17,320 nt of DNA from the NCBI GenBank assembly GCA_937863205.1, contig CALMGA010000154.1, positions 2,432 to 19,751 on the forward strand, given 5' to 3'. Each line of letters begins with the position of its first letter. Positions within the stretch are counted from its first letter, which is position 1. The translations under genes were made by a program, and so were the position numbers. The DNA is from an uncultured Beijerinckiaceae bacterium (GTDB lineage Bacteria; Pseudomonadota; Alphaproteobacteria; Rhizobiales; Beijerinckiaceae). Positions 14,842 to 17,320 of the stretch are shown here, in pieces. The notes below the pieces were generated by a model. It saw nothing but the letters and a program-made list of their open reading frames with translations, did not search any database and was not told where the DNA came from.

Positions 14842-15177
14842 GGGATCCTCGCGGGATAGGTGGCGCGCGGAAAATCGCGCGGCCCCGGCCGGGTTCCTGA
14901 GACCTCGTGCCACCCGTTCGCCATCGCCCGCGCCTCTTCCCCTTCGCACCGCCCAAGTTGGCGGCGCCGGGCCCGCGAAGCCCGTTCCCGGTGCTGCGCG
15001 CGAGCGCGACCGGCGAGCGCGCCGGCGGATCGGTCACCTTGCATGCCGTCGGCGGGCGCGCCAAAGCTGGTCGCGGCAGGAGACCCCAAGGGGCCCGGTC
15101 GTCAGGAGCGCGCGTCTTGCCCACAGCCACCCAGCCCCCGTCGTACCCAGTTCAAACCCCGGCGGGCCGGAGCTGAC
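14842..15177. other. 336-bp divergent intergenic region, no gene seen
   Basis: This lies between the divergent DUF4142 and kup genes and must hold promoters for both. It is very GC-rich, and the open frames crossing it are low-information Arg/Pro/Ala-rich shadows. I see no RNA gene, riboswitch fold or clear -35/-10 pair. A GGAG at 15169-15172 is the kup ribosome site. Confidence 0.6.
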
Positions 15178-17097
15178 ATGACAAGCAGCTCATCTGGCTC
15201 CGTCGACCAGGTCGCGAACGACGACGTCGGGCGCAGCCAGCCCAAGCGGGAAGGGTCGCAAGGCCTCGCCGGCGCCGGCCTCGCCGCCCTCGGCATCGTC
15301 TTCGGCGACATCGGCACAAGCCCGCTCTACACGCTGAAGACCGTGCTGGGCGACGCCGGGGCGAGCGACCGCGGCGTGCTGCTGGGCGCGCTGTCGCTGC
15401 TGGTGTGGACGCTGATCATCGTGGCGAGCGTGAAATACGTGGCCCTCGCCATGCGCGCCGACAACGAGGGCGAGGGCGGTATCCTCGCCCTGATGTCGCT
15501 CATCAAGAAGATGGGCGGACGCCGCGCGTTCATCGTCGCCGCCGGCCTGTTCGGCGCCGCGCTGATCTACGGCGACGGCGTCATCACCCCCGCGATCTCC
15601 GTGCTGTCGGCGCTTGAAGGCCTGCCCGAGGCGGTGCCGGCCTTCAAGCCCTACGTGCTGCCGGCCTCCGTCGCCGTGCTCTTCGCCCTGTTCCTGCTGC
15701 AGCCCTTCGGCACGGCGCGCATCGGCAAGGTGTTCGGCCCCATCATGGCGTGCTGGTTCGTCGTGCTCGCCGCGCTCGGTCTTTACGGCATCGTCCAGAA
15801 CCCGGCCGTGCTCGCCGGCCTCAACCCATATTACGGCCTCGCCTACCTCGCCCACGGCGGCTTCAAGGCCTTCGCCCTGCTCGGCGCCATCTTTCTGTGC
15901 ACAACCGGCGCGGAAGCGATGTACGCCGACATGGGACATTTCGGAAAGCGCCCGATCCGCCTGTCCTGGTTCGCGATCGTCTTTCCGGCCCTGGTGCTGA
16001 ACTATGCCGGGCAGACGGCGATCGTGCTGAAAGGCGCGCCCACGCAGGATAACATCTTCTACCAGCTTTGCCCCCATGCGCTGCTGGTGCCGATGGTGCT
16101 GCTGTCCACCGTGGCGACCATCATCGCCAGCCAGGCCATCATCACCGGCTCGTTCTCCATGACCCGGCAGGCGATCCAGCTCGGCTGGCTGCCGCGTCTC
16201 GCCATCAGGCAGACCTCGGACGAGGGCTACGGCCAGATCTACGTCAGCGGGGTGAACTGGATCCTGATGGCGGCGACGCTGGCGCTGACCCTGGCCTTCC
16301 GCTCGTCCGACAACCTGTCGGCCGCCTACGGCATGGCGGTCTCGACCACCATGCTGCTGACGACCATGCTGCTGTTCACGGCCATGCGCGAGGTCTGGGG
16401 CTGGTCGGCCGTTCTGTCGAGCGCGGTGGCCGCCGGCCTGCTGGTCGTCGACGTCGCCTTTTTCGGGGCCAACCTGCTCAAGATCGGCAAGGGCGGCTGG
16501 GTGCCGCTCGCCATCGCGGTCGCGATCTACATGCTGATGCGGACGTGGCACAAGGGCGTGGAGGCGGTGGGAAAGGTGCTGTTTGCCAAGGCGCAACCGC
16601 TCGACGCGTTCTTTGCCGGGCTGGACGGGGTTGCGCGGCCGGAAGGCACCGGCGTGTTCCTTTCGCGTTCGCGCGAGGGGACGCCGCCCCTGCTGGCGTG
16701 GCACGTGCGGCAGAACCGCTGCGTTTACAAAAACGTGCTGATTATCACCCTGATCAGCGAGCTGGTGCCGCGCATGGCGAGCGCCGACCGCTTCGAAGTG
16801 AAGCAGGAATGCAGCGGCGTATGGCGGGTTCTCTACCACGCCGGCTTCATGGAGCGCGTCAGCCTCGACGACGCCCTGCCTGTCCTGAAGGCGCAGGGCT
16901 GCGACTTCGACCTCGACCGCGTCGTCTTCTACGTCGGCCACGAGACCATAAAGCGGGCCGAGCCGGGCAAGCGGCGGCTTGGCACGGCAACGGAAGGCGT
17001 CTTCGCCATGCTGGAGCGCAACCAGGCGCACCTCACCGACGTGCTCGGCCTGCCGAGCGAGCGCGTGGTCGAGATCGGCCGTCAGATCGAGCTTTGA
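15178..17097 (+). CDS. kup: Low-affinity potassium transporter Kup
   Basis: The product is 639 aa, the usual length of bacterial KUP/HAK/KT proton-coupled K+ symporters. The cytosolic N-terminal tail (about 30 residues) is followed by the signature GIVFGDIGTSPLYTLKTV, then DNEGEGGILALMSLI and IYGDGVITPAISVLSALEG. About 12 membrane segments run to roughly residue 460. A cytosolic C-terminal domain of about 170 residues follows, with the conserved FLSRSREGTPPLLAWHVRQN and YYHxGF-like VLYHAGFMERVS stretch. The ATG at 15178 has GGAG 5 bases upstream. A longer in-frame start at 14860 adds a soluble Arg/Pro-rich tail and is rejected. It takes up K+ at the inner membrane independently of ATP. No terminator is evident before the next gene 70 bases downstream, so co-transcription is possible. 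Confidence 0.96.
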   Translation: MTSSSSGSVDQVANDDVGRSQPKREGSQGLAGAGLAALGIVFGDIGTSPLYTLKTVLGDAGASDRGVLLGALSLLVWTLIIVASVKYVALAMRADNEGEGGILALMSLIKKMGGRRAFIVAAGLFGAALIYGDGVITPAISVLSALEGLPEAVPAFKPYVLPASVAVLFALFLLQPFGTARIGKVFGPIMACWFVVLAALGLYGIVQNPAVLAGLNPYYGLAYLAHGGFKAFALLGAIFLCTTGAEAMYADMGHFGKRPIRLSWFAIVFPALVLNYAGQTAIVLKGAPTQDNIFYQLCPHALLVPMVLLSTVATIIASQAIITGSFSMTRQAIQLGWLPRLAIRQTSDEGYGQIYVSGVNWILMAATLALTLAFRSSDNLSAAYGMAVSTTMLLTTMLLFTAMREVWGWSAVLSSAVAAGLLVVDVAFFGANLLKIGKGGWVPLAIAVAIYMLMRTWHKGVEAVGKVLFAKAQPLDAFFAGLDGVARPEGTGVFLSRSREGTPPLLAWHVRQNRCVYKNVLIITLISELVPRMASADRFEVKQECSGVWRVLYHAGFMERVSLDDALPVLKAQGCDFDLDRVVFYVGHETIKRAEPGKRRLGTATEGVFAMLERNQAHLTDVLGLPSERVVEIGRQIEL

Positions 17098-17167
17098 GCG
17101 GTTTGCGGCCATCGCGCACGCGCCGGTCGGTCGCGACGTCGCCCGCGTCATCCCATCAACGGCCGCG

Positions 17168-17320
17168 ATGAGCCGCGATCCGCCGCCGCTCGGCCTCGAT
17201 CCGGCGAACCTCAAGGTGTTCGTGATCCTCGAACTGCTGTTCGCCTTCGCCCACCAGGCGCTGGCGGCCAACCTGCTGTTCATCCTGGGACCGCTGGGCG
17301 ATGCGCGGGCGGGCTGGGCC
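17168..17320 (+). CDS. Partial CDS, N-terminus of a probable membrane protein
   Basis: An open frame runs from the ATG at 17168 to the right edge: 51 codons with no stop. The first 14 residues are polar (MSRDPPPLGLDPAN). They are followed by a hydrophobic stretch (KVFVILELLFAFAHQALAAN, then LLFILGPLG) that looks like a first membrane segment or signal anchor. No good ribosome site is seen before the ATG, so the exact start is uncertain. It is co-directional with kup. The family cannot be told from this fragment. Confidence 0.5.
   Translation, partial: MSRDPPPLGLDPANLKVFVILELLFAFAHQALAANLLFILGPLGDARAGWA

Noticed and set aside
17098..17167. Intrinsic terminator after kup
   Set aside because: The stretch has no stable stem followed by a T-run.
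15190..17283. Minus-strand 697-codon frame over kup
   Set aside because: It is antisense to a clear transporter. The Gln/His/Arg-rich translation has no membrane or domain signal.

Overview
The window is high-GC DNA with dense coding on both strands. It looks like the chromosome of an alphaproteobacterium, probably of the order Hyphomicrobiales (Methylobacterium-like or a relative). The reasons are the GC-rich codon use, an imperfect palindromic repeat of a type I recall from that order (6032-6083), and the protein types: Kup, a long-form LeuA, a DUF1800/DUF1501 pair and a PaoC-like molybdopterin subunit. The genus cannot be fixed from the sequence alone.

Layout. Positions 1-66 hold a 15-bp tandem repeat that continues off the left edge. 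Next comes zwf (glucose-6-phosphate dehydrogenase, 145-1626), with a sigma-54-like site upstream. A clearly AT-richer segment follows, with one DUF4253-like gene (1800-2654), probably of foreign origin. A small exported protein that probably starts at TTG lies on the minus strand (2787-2987). A co-directional pair on the plus strand encodes a DUF1800 protein and a Tat-exported DUF1501 protein (3206-6011). It ends at the palindromic repeat, where it meets a minus-strand run: a 242-aa exported protein, an orphan molybdopterin-binding subunit of the xanthine dehydrogenase/aldehyde oxidase family, and an Lrp/AsnC regulator (6082-9578).

Divergent from the regulator is a translationally coupled pair (9705-11818): an arginine-dihydrolase-like guanidine hydrolase and an ornithine aminotransferase. 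Together these would take arginine to ornithine and then to glutamate semialdehyde. The divergent Lrp/AsnC protein is the obvious candidate regulator, and the intergenic space carries inverted repeats. Converging on this pair is an HNH endonuclease gene broken by a one-base frameshift (11838-12456).

The right part holds leuA (2-isopropylmalate synthase, minus strand), whose leader can form two mutually exclusive hairpins, and a DUF4142 exported protein (minus strand). These are followed by the potassium transporter gene kup (plus strand) and the first 51 codons of a probable membrane protein cut by the right edge (17168-17320).

Most of the window is ordinary metabolism and transport. I see no phage, insertion sequence, CRISPR array, tRNA or rRNA. 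The observations most worth following are the compact arginine-to-glutamate-semialdehyde module, the orphan molybdoenzyme subunit without its FeS and FAD partners, the leuA leader, and the single-base lesion in the HNH gene.
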